A stretch of 64,000 nt of DNA, from positions 3,125,001 through 3,189,000 of the forward strand of contig NZ_AZUR01000001.1 in the NCBI RefSeq assembly GCF_000527175.1, in the 5' to 3' direction. Origin of the DNA: Pseudogulbenkiania sp. MAI-1. GTDB lineage: Bacteria; Pseudomonadota; Gammaproteobacteria; Burkholderiales; Chromobacteriaceae. Position 1 is the first letter of the stretch. The number at the start of each line of letters is the position of its first letter. The translations under genes and the position numbers were made by a program. Below the pieces are notes generated by a model. It had not been told where the DNA came from. It did not search any database and worked only from the letters and a program-made list of their open reading frames with translations. Below, in pieces: positions 51,231 to 59,902 of the stretch.

Positions 51231-51823
51231 GCGGTTCCGTCCTTGGCCGCGTGTCCGGCCGTATCAATCGTGTAAAGAGTCATCGGCAGCGAGGAGCTGA
51301 CGTCGAATTCGCAGCCGGCCGCGATGCCGATGCGGGCGATCTGTTCGGCGCTCAGGTCCTGGTCGTAGGCCACGTACATGGCGCCCATGGCGAACTTGCG
51401 CCCCGAGCCGATGGCCCAGAAGCGCGAGAATTCATACACCTCGCGCATCGGGTAGACGCCGAAGATGCCGTGCACGTTGGCCACCACCACCATCATCTGG
51501 CTCGACTCGTACGGGTCGTCCTCCTCTTCCTCCGGGCGAAGGAAGAACTGCTCCTTGAGCTTGGGGTGCAGCTTGCGGAAGGTATCGAACAGCCCCTGGC
51601 GCGAGCTGAAATCCTTGTTGTGGACCCCCTTGAGCACGCTCTGCAGCACCAGGTCGTGCGCCGCCGAACCGGCGATCGCCAGATAGCTGTCGCCCTGGCG
51701 GAAGATCTTGTTGTGATGCGGGTCGTAGCCGGCGAGCAGTTTCTGGTCGTCGCCGAAGGTGGTCTGACTGTCGGCCGCAATGGCGATCTGCGTGCCCTTT
51801 TTTACCACCACGATCGTCGTCAT
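51227..51823 (-). CDS. HslV-like Ntn-hydrolase (proteasome-beta fold)
   Basis: 198 residues beginning MTTIVVVKKGTQIAIAADSQ, so Thr2 would become the N-terminal nucleophile after Met removal, as in HslV (TTIVSV...). Further matches to HslV are FWAIGSGRKFAMGAM and LSAEQIARIGIAAGCEFDV. An acidic insertion (LRPEEEEDDPYESS, about 98-111) is not in HslV, and no hslU follows. It is therefore probably a distinct HslV-like peptidase of betaproteobacteria. The ATG at 51823 is chosen because it exposes Thr; the ribosome-binding site is weak. It overlaps hslO by 4 bp. Confidence 0.8.
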   Translation of the reverse strand: MTTIVVVKKGTQIAIAADSQTTFGDDQKLLAGYDPHHNKIFRQGDSYLAIAGSAAHDLVLQSVLKGVHNKDFSSRQGLFDTFRKLHPKLKEQFFLRPEEEEDDPYESSQMMVVVANVHGIFGVYPMREVYEFSRFWAIGSGRKFAMGAMYVAYDQDLSAEQIARIGIAAGCEFDVSSSLPMTLYTIDTAGHAAKDGTA

Positions 51824-52142
51824 GTTTGCGTCTTTTCCGGGAAAACAGCACAAATGGGGATTTTCTCACAAAACGCAAGGCCACCGGTGCTCTCCAGCGG
51901 CGCAGGGCGGGACAAAACCGCGCTGCCGGGCGGACCACGAGGGTCGATGGCGGAATGCCCTCCGGTTTCCTCCCCTAGCCAGGCCACGCCATCCCGCCTG
52001 GCAGGGTCGAAAACCGCCATGCCGCCCGCTTAACCCAGCGTCTGGTGTGGCGCGGCCTAACATGAAACAATGACTTCCATCTTGTTACACCGTCCCGCAA
52101 GGGTCAGACACCGCAATCAACGCTTAATTCGGATCGACCGCC
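51824..52142. other. Divergent intergenic region
   Basis: 319 bp between the HslV-like gene (minus) and the amidotransferase gene (plus). It must hold both promoters, but no convincing -35/-10 pair, operator or RNA structure was recognised. Confidence 0.4.
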
Positions 52143-52937
52143 ATGTGCCAGCTGTTGGGGATGAATTGCAATACCCCCACCGACATCATCTTCTCGTTCG
52201 AGGGCTTTCACCGCCGCGGCGGCCTGACCGACCATCATGCCGACGGCTGGGGCATCGCCTTTTTCGAGGGCAAGGGCTGCCGGCTGTTCCTGGACGACAA
52301 GCCCTCGGTCGAATCCCCGGTGGCGGCGCTGGTACGCCAGTATCCGATCAAGTCGGAAAACGTCATCGCCCACATCCGCAAGGCGACCCAGGGCGTGATC
52401 AGCCTGGCCAACACCCACCCCTTCATGCGCGAGATGTGGGGTCAGTACTGGATTTTCGCCCACAACGGCAACCTGGAGAACTTCACTACGCCCCCCGGCT
52501 GCTACTACAACCCGGTGGGCAGCACCGACTCGGAACGAGCCTTCTGCTACATCCTGGAATCCTTGCGCCAGAAATGGTGCCAGCCGCCGGCGCTGGAAGA
52601 GCTGTTTGCCGAAGTGGCCCGGTTGGCCGCAGAACTCCATGCCAAGGGCGTGTTCAACTTCATGCTGAGCAACGGCGAGATGCTGTTCGTCCATTGTTCC
52701 ACCAAGCTGCACTACATCGTGCGCCAAGCGCCGTTTCCCACCGCCCACCTGGTGGACGACGACGTGACGGTCGACTTCTCCACCGTCACCACCCCGCGCG
52801 ACCGCGTGGCGATCATCGCCACCCTGCCGCTGACCGACAACGAGCACTGGACACCGCTGGCGCCGGGTCAGCTGGTGCTGTTCCGCGACGGCGCACCGCT
52901 GCTGACGACGACGGCCCACCACGTGGCGGCCACGTGA
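52143..52937 (+). CDS. Class II glutamine amidotransferase, YafJ type
   Basis: 264 residues. Cys2 (MCQLLGMN) is the expected N-terminal nucleophile; the amidotransferase motifs HHADGWGIAFF, HIRKAT and FAHNGNLENF are complete. The C-terminus reads ATLPLTDNEHWTPLAPGQLVLFRDG. Related proteins (YafJ/EgtC-like) hydrolyse gamma-glutamyl amides; the substrate is unknown. No partner synthetase domain or gene is adjacent. The start is fixed by Cys2; the ribosome-binding site is poor. Confidence 0.88.
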   Translation: MCQLLGMNCNTPTDIIFSFEGFHRRGGLTDHHADGWGIAFFEGKGCRLFLDDKPSVESPVAALVRQYPIKSENVIAHIRKATQGVISLANTHPFMREMWGQYWIFAHNGNLENFTTPPGCYYNPVGSTDSERAFCYILESLRQKWCQPPALEELFAEVARLAAELHAKGVFNFMLSNGEMLFVHCSTKLHYIVRQAPFPTAHLVDDDVTVDFSTVTTPRDRVAIIATLPLTDNEHWTPLAPGQLVLFRDGAPLLTTTAHHVAAT

Positions 52938-53093
52938 CGCCCGGCGTGCCCTCGCCCCTCGCGTGTCACGCGCCGCCGCGTAACCAACACGTGACCGCGA
53001 CAAGGCGTTATGCTGTTGCTATAGCCCTGCCATGAATGTGGACAAACAGGACGGCACGCTGGCCGCAGCCAGCGCCCTGACCGCGGAGCCAGC

Positions 53094-54899
53094 ATGAGCC
53101 GTTTCGACTTCACCCACCCGCCTTTCGACAGTCTCACCAGTAGCGAGCGGGACACGTTGGAAGCCGCTGCCGACATCGTGTTCTACGGCGACGAAGAACT
53201 GATCATGGAACCGGGCACCCCGGTCGACACGCTGTTCGTGATGATCAAGGGCCTGGTGCGCGAGATGGCCGGCGACGAAGTCATCGCCGTCTACCGCGAA
53301 CGCGACACCTTCGACGCCCGCGCCCTGGTGGCCGGACACACCGCTCACCGTTTCGTCGTCCACGAGGAGGCGCTGGTCTACGCGCTGCCGCGCACCGCGG
53401 TGCTGGCGCTCACCGAACTGAACGCGCGCTTCGGCGCGTTCTTCTACGCCAGCATATCGCAGAAATTCGGCGCCCTGGCCGAACGCGGTGGCAACCGCGA
53501 ATGGCAGACGCTGCTCACCGCGCGGGTACGCGACGTCTACGCGAAGAAGCCGCTGTTCCTCGACAGCGAGGACAGTGTGCTGGACGCCGCCCGGCTGATG
53601 AAGCAGCACAAGGCCAAGTCGATCCTGGTGCGCCACGGCCGGCGCGTCGGCATCTTCACCGCCAGCGACTTTCGCGACCTGATCATCGACGGCACCCGGT
53701 CCGACACGGCGCTGGGGACGCTGTGCCGCTTCGACCTGATCTGCTGCGATATCGACGACTACCTGTTCAACGCCCTGTTGACCATGACGCAGAAGAACAT
53801 CCAGCGCGTGGTGGTCACCGAGGGCGGCAGCCCGGTCGGCATCCTGGAACAGGTCGACCTGCTGTCCTATTTCTCCAACCACTCGCACCTGATCGCCCAG
53901 CGTCTGGAGCGGGCCGGCTCGCTCGACGAGCTGGCCGACATCGCCGCGCAGATCACCCGGCTGGTGGAGATTCTGACCGGCCACGGCGTCAAGGCCGTCC
54001 AGCTGGGGCGGCTGGTGCAGACGCTGAACGCGCGGCTGTTCGAACGCGCCTGGCGCCTGCTCGCCCCGCCCGAGCTGATCGCCAACAGCTGTCTCTTGGT
54101 CATGGGGTCGGAGGGACGCGGCGAACAGGTCCTCAAGACCGACCAGGACAACGCCCTGATCCTGCGCGACGGCTACACCAGCCTGGAGCTGGACCGCGCC
54201 TGCCAGGCCTTCTCCGAGGCGCTGGCCCGCTTCGGCTACCCGCCCTGCCCCGGCCGCATCATGGTGAACAACCCGGACTGGCGCCTGTCCGAGGCCGCCA
54301 TGCGCGACCGCCTCTACCACTGGGTCTACCTGCCGGAAAACGATGCGCAGCTGAATCTCGCCATCTTCGTCGATGCCGAGGCCGTGGCCGGCGACGCCAT
54401 CCTGCTCGAACGCTGCCACGACTACCTGCAGCAGCTGCTGCGCGACGATGACAGCTTCTATCACCGCTTTGCCCGCGCCATCGAACAGTTCAACACCCCG
54501 CTGGGGCTGTTCTCCCAGTTGCTGACCAAGGAAAAGGACGGCCAAGCCATGCTCGACCTGAAAAAGGGCGGCATCTTCCCCATCGTGCACGGCGCGCGCG
54601 CGCTGGCGCTGCAGTACGGCCTGCAGGAGCGCAACACCTTCGAGCGGCTGGCGCGCCTGGTCGAAATTGGCCGGCTCGACCGGGAGCTGGCCAACGACAC
54701 GGCCGAGGCGCTCTCCTTCCTGTTCCAGCTGCGCCTGAGCCAGGGTCTCACGGCCCTGGCCGAAGGCCGTCCGGCCGGCAACCTGATCAGCCCGGCGCGC
54801 CTCTCGACGATGGAGCGGGACTTGCTGAAGGACGCGCTGGGCGTGGTCAAGCGCTTCAAGGGCATGCTGCGCCATCATTTCCGGCTGGCCAGCTTCTGA
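53094..54899 (+). CDS. DUF294 protein: cNMP-binding, CBS pair, nucleotidyltransferase-like
   Basis: 601 residues, cytosolic. Cyclic-nucleotide-binding-like domain (about 8-125), two CBS motifs (about 150-265; AKSILVRHGRRVGIFTASDF and IQRVVVTEGGSPVGILEQVD), then the DUF294 nucleotidyltransferase domain with MGSEGRGEQVLKTDQDNALIL (about 338-358; GSxGRxE plus DxD) and a DUF294_C helical domain to the end. The NTase core resembles GlnD/PII-uridylyltransferase; homologues next to DNA polymerase exonuclease subunits or acetate transport are known, but neither is here. GGAG precedes the ATG. Confidence 0.87.
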   Translation: MSRFDFTHPPFDSLTSSERDTLEAAADIVFYGDEELIMEPGTPVDTLFVMIKGLVREMAGDEVIAVYRERDTFDARALVAGHTAHRFVVHEEALVYALPRTAVLALTELNARFGAFFYASISQKFGALAERGGNREWQTLLTARVRDVYAKKPLFLDSEDSVLDAARLMKQHKAKSILVRHGRRVGIFTASDFRDLIIDGTRSDTALGTLCRFDLICCDIDDYLFNALLTMTQKNIQRVVVTEGGSPVGILEQVDLLSYFSNHSHLIAQRLERAGSLDELADIAAQITRLVEILTGHGVKAVQLGRLVQTLNARLFERAWRLLAPPELIANSCLLVMGSEGRGEQVLKTDQDNALILRDGYTSLELDRACQAFSEALARFGYPPCPGRIMVNNPDWRLSEAAMRDRLYHWVYLPENDAQLNLAIFVDAEAVAGDAILLERCHDYLQQLLRDDDSFYHRFARAIEQFNTPLGLFSQLLTKEKDGQAMLDLKKGGIFPIVHGARALALQYGLQERNTFERLARLVEIGRLDRELANDTAEALSFLFQLRLSQGLTALAEGRPAGNLISPARLSTMERDLLKDALGVVKRFKGMLRHHFRLASF

Positions 54900-54946
54900 T
54901 ACGGAAACGCTGGCCGTGCCGGATGGCGACGCGGCTTCGGCTGAGC

Positions 54947-54978
54947 AAAAAAAGACCGGGGATCGTTCGATCTCCCGG
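54947..54978 (-). terminator. Terminator of the small NAD-binding gene
   Basis: On the minus strand CCGGGAGATC and GATCCCCGG pair with a single bulged base, followed by TCTTTTTTT. Confidence 0.75.
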
Positions 54979-55031
54979 CCAAGCTCTCGTTCCTGCAAAT
55001 TCGCGCCCTCGTCCGGGCGGATGGCCCTCGC

Positions 55032-55406
55032 TCAGTAGGCCTGCTCGCCGTGGCGGGTCTCGACGTACTCCCCCGCGCACAACGACAGCATCAGCAAAGC
55101 CACTCGCTCGTGCACGATAACCGTGTGCTGATTGCCGGAAAACTGCATGAAGCGCCGCAAATCGTCGCGCACCTTACGCGAGCCGGTCATGTCGATGATG
55201 ATGTCGACGCGGCTGCCCTGCTCGGCGATCTCGATGAAATTGTGGGTGACCGGCACGCCATGTCGACGCGCCAGGGCGATGCCGGGCAGGTCCAGGTTGA
55301 GGTCCGCCACCCCTACCACCTCGACAAAGGGAGCGCTCAGCAACTGCTGCAACAACGGCGTCCCGGTCTCGCCAGCCCCGATCACTCCCAGCGTGATTTT
55401 CTTCAT
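55032..55406 (-). CDS. Small NAD(P)-binding Rossmann protein
   Basis: 124 residues consisting of little more than one Rossmann unit: LGVIGAGETGTPLLQQLL (GxGxxG, about 7-24), VVGVADLNLDLPGIALARRHG, and VDIIIDMTGSRKVRDDLRRFM, the order seen at the N-terminus of homoserine or inositol dehydrogenases. The catalytic domain of those enzymes is missing, so it is either a dinucleotide sensor or an accessory protein. GGAGGGG precedes the ATG. It is downstream of the EF-hand gene on the same strand, 114 bp away. Confidence 0.7.
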   Translation of the reverse strand: MKKITLGVIGAGETGTPLLQQLLSAPFVEVVGVADLNLDLPGIALARRHGVPVTHNFIEIAEQGSRVDIIIDMTGSRKVRDDLRRFMQFSGNQHTVIVHERVALLMLSLCAGEYVETRHGEQAY

Positions 55407-55520
55407 TATGCCCCTCCGTGGTCATGCCAAGATCATGCAGGCCGTTACTGTAAAATAATCCCTGCCCCCCTTTCTTGAGCCACATCAAGCCAAGTTCATT
55501 CATCCTGGCACACCGCCAGC

Positions 55521-56165
55521 TCAGTGACCGCAGCCGCGCGGACCGGCTGCGGCGCGCAGCTCGTCCCCGGTCACGAAGCCGTCCTTGTTGGCGTCGGCCC
55601 GCTCGAACGCCGCCTTGGCCTCGTCCATGCTCAGCTTGCCGTCGTTGTTGGTGTCGAGTTTGGCCAGGAACGGCTTGTGCTCGTGTCCCGGGCCGTGACG
55701 GAAGCGCTCGCGCATCGCCTGGCGCAGCTCGTCGCGGCTGAGCTGGCCGTCGTGGTTCAGATCGAGCTTGGCAAAGTCGTCGGCCAGCCTCGGCATACCA
55801 GCGCGGGCCTCCTCCAGGCTCAGCTGGCCGTCGCCATTCTTGTCTGCCTGGGCAAAGCACTGCTGGAAGTGGTGGCGCATGCCATGCCGGCGCGGGAAGT
55901 GCGCGCGCATGAAGCCGTACAGCTCGTCGCGGCTGAGTTGGCCATCGTGATTGGCATCGATCTTGTCGAAGTCGTCGGCCAGGCGCGGCAGCGCCGCCTG
56001 CACCTCCGCCTTGCTCAACAGGCCGTCGCCGTTGGTATCGGCCTGGGCGAAGCGCGCGGTTGGCCCTCCCAGCCGGGGCTCCTTGGCGGCGCCGCTGTCC
56101 GCGGCGGCCAGCGCCGAGAAGCTGATCAGCGCCATCAGCAGCGTCAGTCCGATTTTCCGTTTCAT
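55521..56165 (-). CDS. Exported six-EF-hand calcium-binding protein
   Basis: 214 residues with a signal peptide (LMALISFSALAA, cut at about residue 21). Six EF-hand loops follow, each with Asp at 1, 3 and 5 and Glu at 12: DTNGDGLLSKAE, DANHDGQLSRDE, DKNGDGQLSLEE, DLNHDGQLSRDE, DTNNDGKLSMDE and DANKDGFVTGDE. A His-rich segment joins hands 2 and 3, and one Cys is near the end. It is probably a periplasmic Ca2+ (perhaps other metal) buffer or sensor. AAGGAG precedes the ATG. It lies 121 bp downstream of baeR in the same direction. Confidence 0.88.
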   Translation of the reverse strand: MKRKIGLTLLMALISFSALAAADSGAAKEPRLGGPTARFAQADTNGDGLLSKAEVQAALPRLADDFDKIDANHDGQLSRDELYGFMRAHFPRRHGMRHHFQQCFAQADKNGDGQLSLEEARAGMPRLADDFAKLDLNHDGQLSRDELRQAMRERFRHGPGHEHKPFLAKLDTNNDGKLSMDEAKAAFERADANKDGFVTGDELRAAAGPRGCGH

Positions 56166-56286
56166 TGCAATCTCCTTGTGAAGGGTGATGGGTTCGTTAC
56201 CACCGATGGGAGACAGCTTAGAAAGGAAATGTCAGGCAACTGGAGAGGAAGCGTGGAGAAATGGTGAAGCAAGTGTTAGCGCGTCT

Positions 56287-56973
56287 TTACAACTCCAGCT
56301 TGTAGCCGACGCCATACACCGAACGGATCAGCTCCTGCTGCGGCGCGACCTGGTCCAGCTTGCGACGCAGGTTCTTGATGTGGCTGTCGACGGTGCGGTC
56401 GGTCACCACCCGATGATCGGCGTACAGGTGATCGAGCAGCTGGTCGCGCGAGAACACCCGGCCCGGCACCGAGGCCAGGGTGCGCAGCAGGCGGAACTCG
56501 GCCGGGGTCAGCTCCAGCCGCCGTCCCTGCCACGAGGCCAGGTAGCCCTCCTCGTCGATCGTCAGCCCGGAATCGGCGGCGCTCTGGTCACGACGCTGGC
56601 TGCGCCGCAGGATGGCCTTGACCCGCGCCACCACCTCACGTGGGCTGTACGGCTTGCAGATGTAGTCGTCGGCCCCCAGTTCCAGGCCGAGCAGGCGGTC
56701 GATCTCCTCGACCCGGGCGGTGACCATGACGATCGGCACGTCGCTGAAACTGCGCAGCTCGCGGCAAATGTCGAGACCGTCGCGACCGGGCAGCATCAGG
56801 TCGAGCAGGATCAGGTCCGGCGTGCGATGGCGCACCTCGGGCAGCACGGCCAGGCCGTCCGCCAGGCAGGCGGCCTCGAAGCCGGCGGCGGCGAGGTAGT
56901 CCGCCAGCAGGCGCGATAGTTTGGGTTCGTCCTCGACCACGAGGACGTAGGCGGGCTTGGCAGAGGGGTTCAT
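56287..56973 (-). CDS. baeR: BaeR-type envelope-stress response regulator
   Basis: 228 residues of the OmpR class. The receiver has VVEDEPKLSRLLADYL, phospho-Asp in LILLDLMLPG (about 59) and DDYICKPYSPREVVARVKAI. The winged helix has ELTPAEFRLLRTL, FSRDQLLDHLY and TDRTVDSHIKNLRRKLD. The segments VTARVEEIDRLLGLELGADD and KPYSPREVVARVKAILRR are nearly those of E. coli BaeR, which controls drug efflux and spy. It is 4 bp after baeS. Confidence 0.9.
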   Translation of the reverse strand: MNPSAKPAYVLVVEDEPKLSRLLADYLAAAGFEAACLADGLAVLPEVRHRTPDLILLDLMLPGRDGLDICRELRSFSDVPIVMVTARVEEIDRLLGLELGADDYICKPYSPREVVARVKAILRRSQRRDQSAADSGLTIDEEGYLASWQGRRLELTPAEFRLLRTLASVPGRVFSRDQLLDHLYADHRVVTDRTVDSHIKNLRRKLDQVAPQQELIRSVYGVGYKLEL

Positions 56974-56977
56974 GCTC

Positions 56978-58372
56978 TCATCGTGTCCGTAAAGGGAATG
57001 TCAGGGAAATCCACAGCCCGCCCAGCGGCGAGGGACGGGCCTCGATCTCGCCGCCGTGCGCCTCGACGATGCTGCGGCACAGCGCCAGCCCGAGGCCGGC
57101 GCCGCCACTGGCGCGGTTGCGCGAGCCCTCCACACGGTATAGCCGCTCGAACAATCGCGGCAGTGCCTCCGGCGGCACTGCCGGTTCCGAATCCTGGAAG
57201 TCGACGCGCAGCCTGTCGCCGTCGCGGTTGACACCGACCCGCAGCTTCCCGCCGGGGTCGGTGTAGCGCACGGCGTTTTCCAGCAGATTGTTGAACAGTT
57301 GCAGCAAACGCTGCGGATCGGCTTCGACCATCCAGCCGGCCGCCGGCGGAATCCGGTTCTCCACCGTGATCTCACGGCTCTGCAGGCGCTCGCCGAAGGC
57401 ACCCAAGGCCTGCTGCAGCACCTCGAGCGGGTCGAACACCTCCATGTGGTAGCTCAGTGCGCCGACATCGGCCAGCGACAGCTCGTACAGGTCGTCCACC
57501 AGCTTGCTCAGCGTGGAAACCTCGGCCTGCAGCGACTTGAGCGCCTCCGGCGTCGGCGTACGCACGCCGTCCTCCATCGCCTCCAGCTCGCCGCGCAGCA
57601 CCGCCAGCGGGGTGCGCAGTTCGTGCGAGATGTCCGCCATGAAGTGGCGCCGCATCCGTTCGTTGTTTTCCAGCACGCGCGCCAAGCGGTTGAAGTCGCC
57701 CCCCAGCCGTCCCAGTTCGTCACGCGAACTGGCCTCTACCCGGGTGCTGTAGTCGCCGGCCGCCAGCTGGTGCAGCGCCGCCGCCAGGCGCTTGACCGGC
57801 ACCAGCATGACACGCGCCAGCAGCATCGCCACCGCGGCGGCCAGCAGCACGCCGAGCACCGCGAACAGCCAGCCGGCCTTGAGCTGTCCCTCCTGGAAAC
57901 GCAGGTCGGCAGCGTTGGTCAGGCGGCTGACCGGCATGCTCACCAGCCAGCCGACCGGCCGGCCATCCAGTTGCAGGGCGGTGCGGGTGGCGTCAGACGG
58001 CCAATTCGGCGCTCCTGCCACCACCCGCCCCTGCTCATCCAGCAGCGTCAGCGGCGGCAAGGGCAGACGAAAACCATGATGCCCGAGCGGGTGGTCTGCC
58101 CGCCCCGGCGGGCGCTCGAGCCTGGCCTCGGCGCGCACTATCCGGCGCCACAAGCGCTCGTTGCCCTGCAGGAAGGCCCAGCTGCCCTCTTCGCGGTAGG
58201 CCTCGACCAGGCTGCTTTTCAGCGTTTCCAGCCGCTGGGCGTCGCGCTGGCTGACGTAGTCGAGAAAGCCCTGCTTGAAACTCAGGCGGCTGGCGGCGCC
58301 GATGGCCAGCGCCACTACCACGCAGCAGAACAGGATGGCGAAAAACAGTTTGGAAGTGATGCCGAGCTTCAT
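56978..58372 (-). CDS. baeS: BaeS-type sensor histidine kinase
   Basis: 464 residues. Membrane helices at about 8-28 and 165-187 enclose a periplasmic sensor of about 135 residues. A HAMP domain (about 188-240), HisKA ADISHELRTPLAVLRGELEA (His about 247) and a HATPase domain (NNLLENAVRYTDPG, GGAGLGLALCRSIVEAHGG) follow. It phosphorylates the adjacent BaeR. The ATG at 58372 gives the usual short cytosolic N-terminus (MKLGITSKLFFAIL); earlier in-frame starts would add about 27 residues of no membrane character. Confidence 0.9.
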   Translation of the reverse strand: MKLGITSKLFFAILFCCVVVALAIGAASRLSFKQGFLDYVSQRDAQRLETLKSSLVEAYREEGSWAFLQGNERLWRRIVRAEARLERPPGRADHPLGHHGFRLPLPPLTLLDEQGRVVAGAPNWPSDATRTALQLDGRPVGWLVSMPVSRLTNAADLRFQEGQLKAGWLFAVLGVLLAAAVAMLLARVMLVPVKRLAAALHQLAAGDYSTRVEASSRDELGRLGGDFNRLARVLENNERMRRHFMADISHELRTPLAVLRGELEAMEDGVRTPTPEALKSLQAEVSTLSKLVDDLYELSLADVGALSYHMEVFDPLEVLQQALGAFGERLQSREITVENRIPPAAGWMVEADPQRLLQLFNNLLENAVRYTDPGGKLRVGVNRDGDRLRVDFQDSEPAVPPEALPRLFERLYRVEGSRNRASGGAGLGLALCRSIVEAHGGEIEARPSPLGGLWISLTFPLRTR

Positions 58373-58483
58373 GAAGGCGTCCGGCGGCAGCGCCGCCTCG
58401 GGTCGGGATGGCACCATTGTGGAAACAGCCGGCGACCTCGGCAAGGGCGACACCGGCTCTCACCGGCAAGTTTCACACTTTTT

Positions 58484-59386
58484 TCACCGTTGCCCGGCGC
58501 CGGCCAGGAAAGCCTCCAACTGCGCCACGGTCGGCATGCCGCCGCGCGCACCCGGCTGCGTCACCGCCAGCGCCCCGGCGGCCACCGCGCGCTGTAGCGC
58601 CGCCTCGATGCCTCGATTCAGGAACACCGCCAGCGCAGCGTTGAAGGTATCGCCGGCCCCGGTGCTGTCGACCACCTCCACCGCCCGCCCCGGCTGGTGC
58701 CGCAGCTGTCCGGCGGAGTCGGCATACGTGGCGCCCTCGGCCCCTTGGGTCAGCACCACCTTGCCGGTGAGGGGCGGCGGGAGTTGATCGAGACCCGTCG
58801 CCGCCGTCGCGCCGAGCAGTTGCGCCAGCTCGTGCTGATTCGGCGTGAGGTAGGCAACCCGCGCCAGCAGCTCTGCCGGCAAGGCTTGCGCCGGCGCCGG
58901 GTTGAGGATCAGCGGCACGCCGTGCCGCTCGGCCAGGCGGGCGACTTCCGCCACCGTTTCCAGCGGGATCTCCAGCTGCGTCAACAGCACGTCGGCGGCG
59001 GCGATGTCGGTTTCGGCCCGGCGGACATCCTCCGGGCTCAGCGCATGGTTGGCGCCGGGCACGACGACGATGGCGTTCTCCCCGCCGCTGACGGTGATGG
59101 TGGCGACGCCGCTGGCGACCCCCGGCGTGACCGCAACGTGACGCATATCCACGCCCTCCTGCCGCAGTCCGGCGAGCAGTTCACGGCCGAAGCCGTCGTC
59201 GCCGACGCGCCCGACCAGCATCACCTCGGCGCCGAGCCGGCGGGCCGCCACCGCCTGGTTGGCCCCCTTGCCGCCGTGGCAGGTGAAGAAGCGCTCGCCG
59301 ATGAGCGTCTCGCCCGGAGCCGGGAAGCGCCCGCACAGAGATACCAGGTCCATGTTGATGCTGCCGACCACCACGATCTTGGGCAT
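58484..59386 (-). CDS. rbsK: Ribokinase
   Basis: PfkB-family sugar kinase, 300 residues, phosphorylating D-ribose. Motifs: VVGSINMDLV at the N-terminus, GGKGANQAVAARRLG (PfkB signature 1, about 38-52), LNPAPAQALP, and STGAGDTFNAALAVFL (signature 2 with the anion hole and catalytic Asp, about 248-263). No ribose transporter or repressor is adjacent, so it may serve nucleoside salvage. It is 111 bp upstream of baeS on the same strand. Confidence 0.92.
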   Translation of the reverse strand: MPKIVVVGSINMDLVSLCGRFPAPGETLIGERFFTCHGGKGANQAVAARRLGAEVMLVGRVGDDGFGRELLAGLRQEGVDMRHVAVTPGVASGVATITVSGGENAIVVVPGANHALSPEDVRRAETDIAAADVLLTQLEIPLETVAEVARLAERHGVPLILNPAPAQALPAELLARVAYLTPNQHELAQLLGATAATGLDQLPPPLTGKVVLTQGAEGATYADSAGQLRHQPGRAVEVVDSTGAGDTFNAALAVFLNRGIEAALQRAVAAGALAVTQPGARGGMPTVAQLEAFLAGAGQR

Positions 59387-59535
59387 GGTTTTTCCCGTTA
59401 TTGTCCGGCAGTACAGCCGGCAGGTCAGGTTGACGAGGGATCAGGAGAGGAAGTGTCGGATAAAACCGGGGCCGGCTCAACACGCGGGAGCCAAAGGGAC
59501 GCTACCGGCCCGCCAGGCAGACGGGCCGGACGGAC

Positions 59536-59787
59536 TCAATGCAGGCTTTCACGGGACAGGAAGCGCAGGTAGCCCACTCCTTCCAGCCAGAAACCACCGT
59601 CGGCCAGCGGGGTCGCCTCTTCCAGCTCGGCCACAGTCAGGATCAGCTCCTGGCCGTCCAGCTGGGCGGCGAGCGCGATGTCCTCGTCGTCGGCGAACTC
59701 TTCCGAGGCGTATTGATAGTCGGGCTTGATGAACTGGTTGTTCACCTGGATGTACTCTGATTCATTCAGCAAGCGCAGGATGTTCAT
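59536..59787 (-). CDS. Small acidic hypothetical protein
   Basis: 83 residues, strongly acidic (EEFADDEDIALAAQLDGQEL, VAELEEATPLADGGFWLEG), not recognised; no motif, signal or membrane segment. AAGGAGG lies 6 nt before the ATG, so expression is well supported. It is alone between rbsK and radC. Confidence 0.7.
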   Translation of the reverse strand: MNILRLLNESEYIQVNNQFIKPDYQYASEEFADDEDIALAAQLDGQELILTVAELEEATPLADGGFWLEGVGYLRFLSRESLH

Positions 59788-59902
59788 GGCAACCTCCTTG
59801 TGATGCGAAGAATGTAGGGGCAAGCTCGACAGTTGCTTCTACTTCGGAGGCGACTCGCGCCGGGCCGCACTGTCGACGACCGGGCGTCACCTGTCGCTCA
59901 CC

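Noticed and set aside
51227..51823. Calling the Ntn-hydrolase true HslV of HslUV
   Set aside because: No hslU adjacent, an acidic insertion not found in HslV, and coupling to hslO instead.
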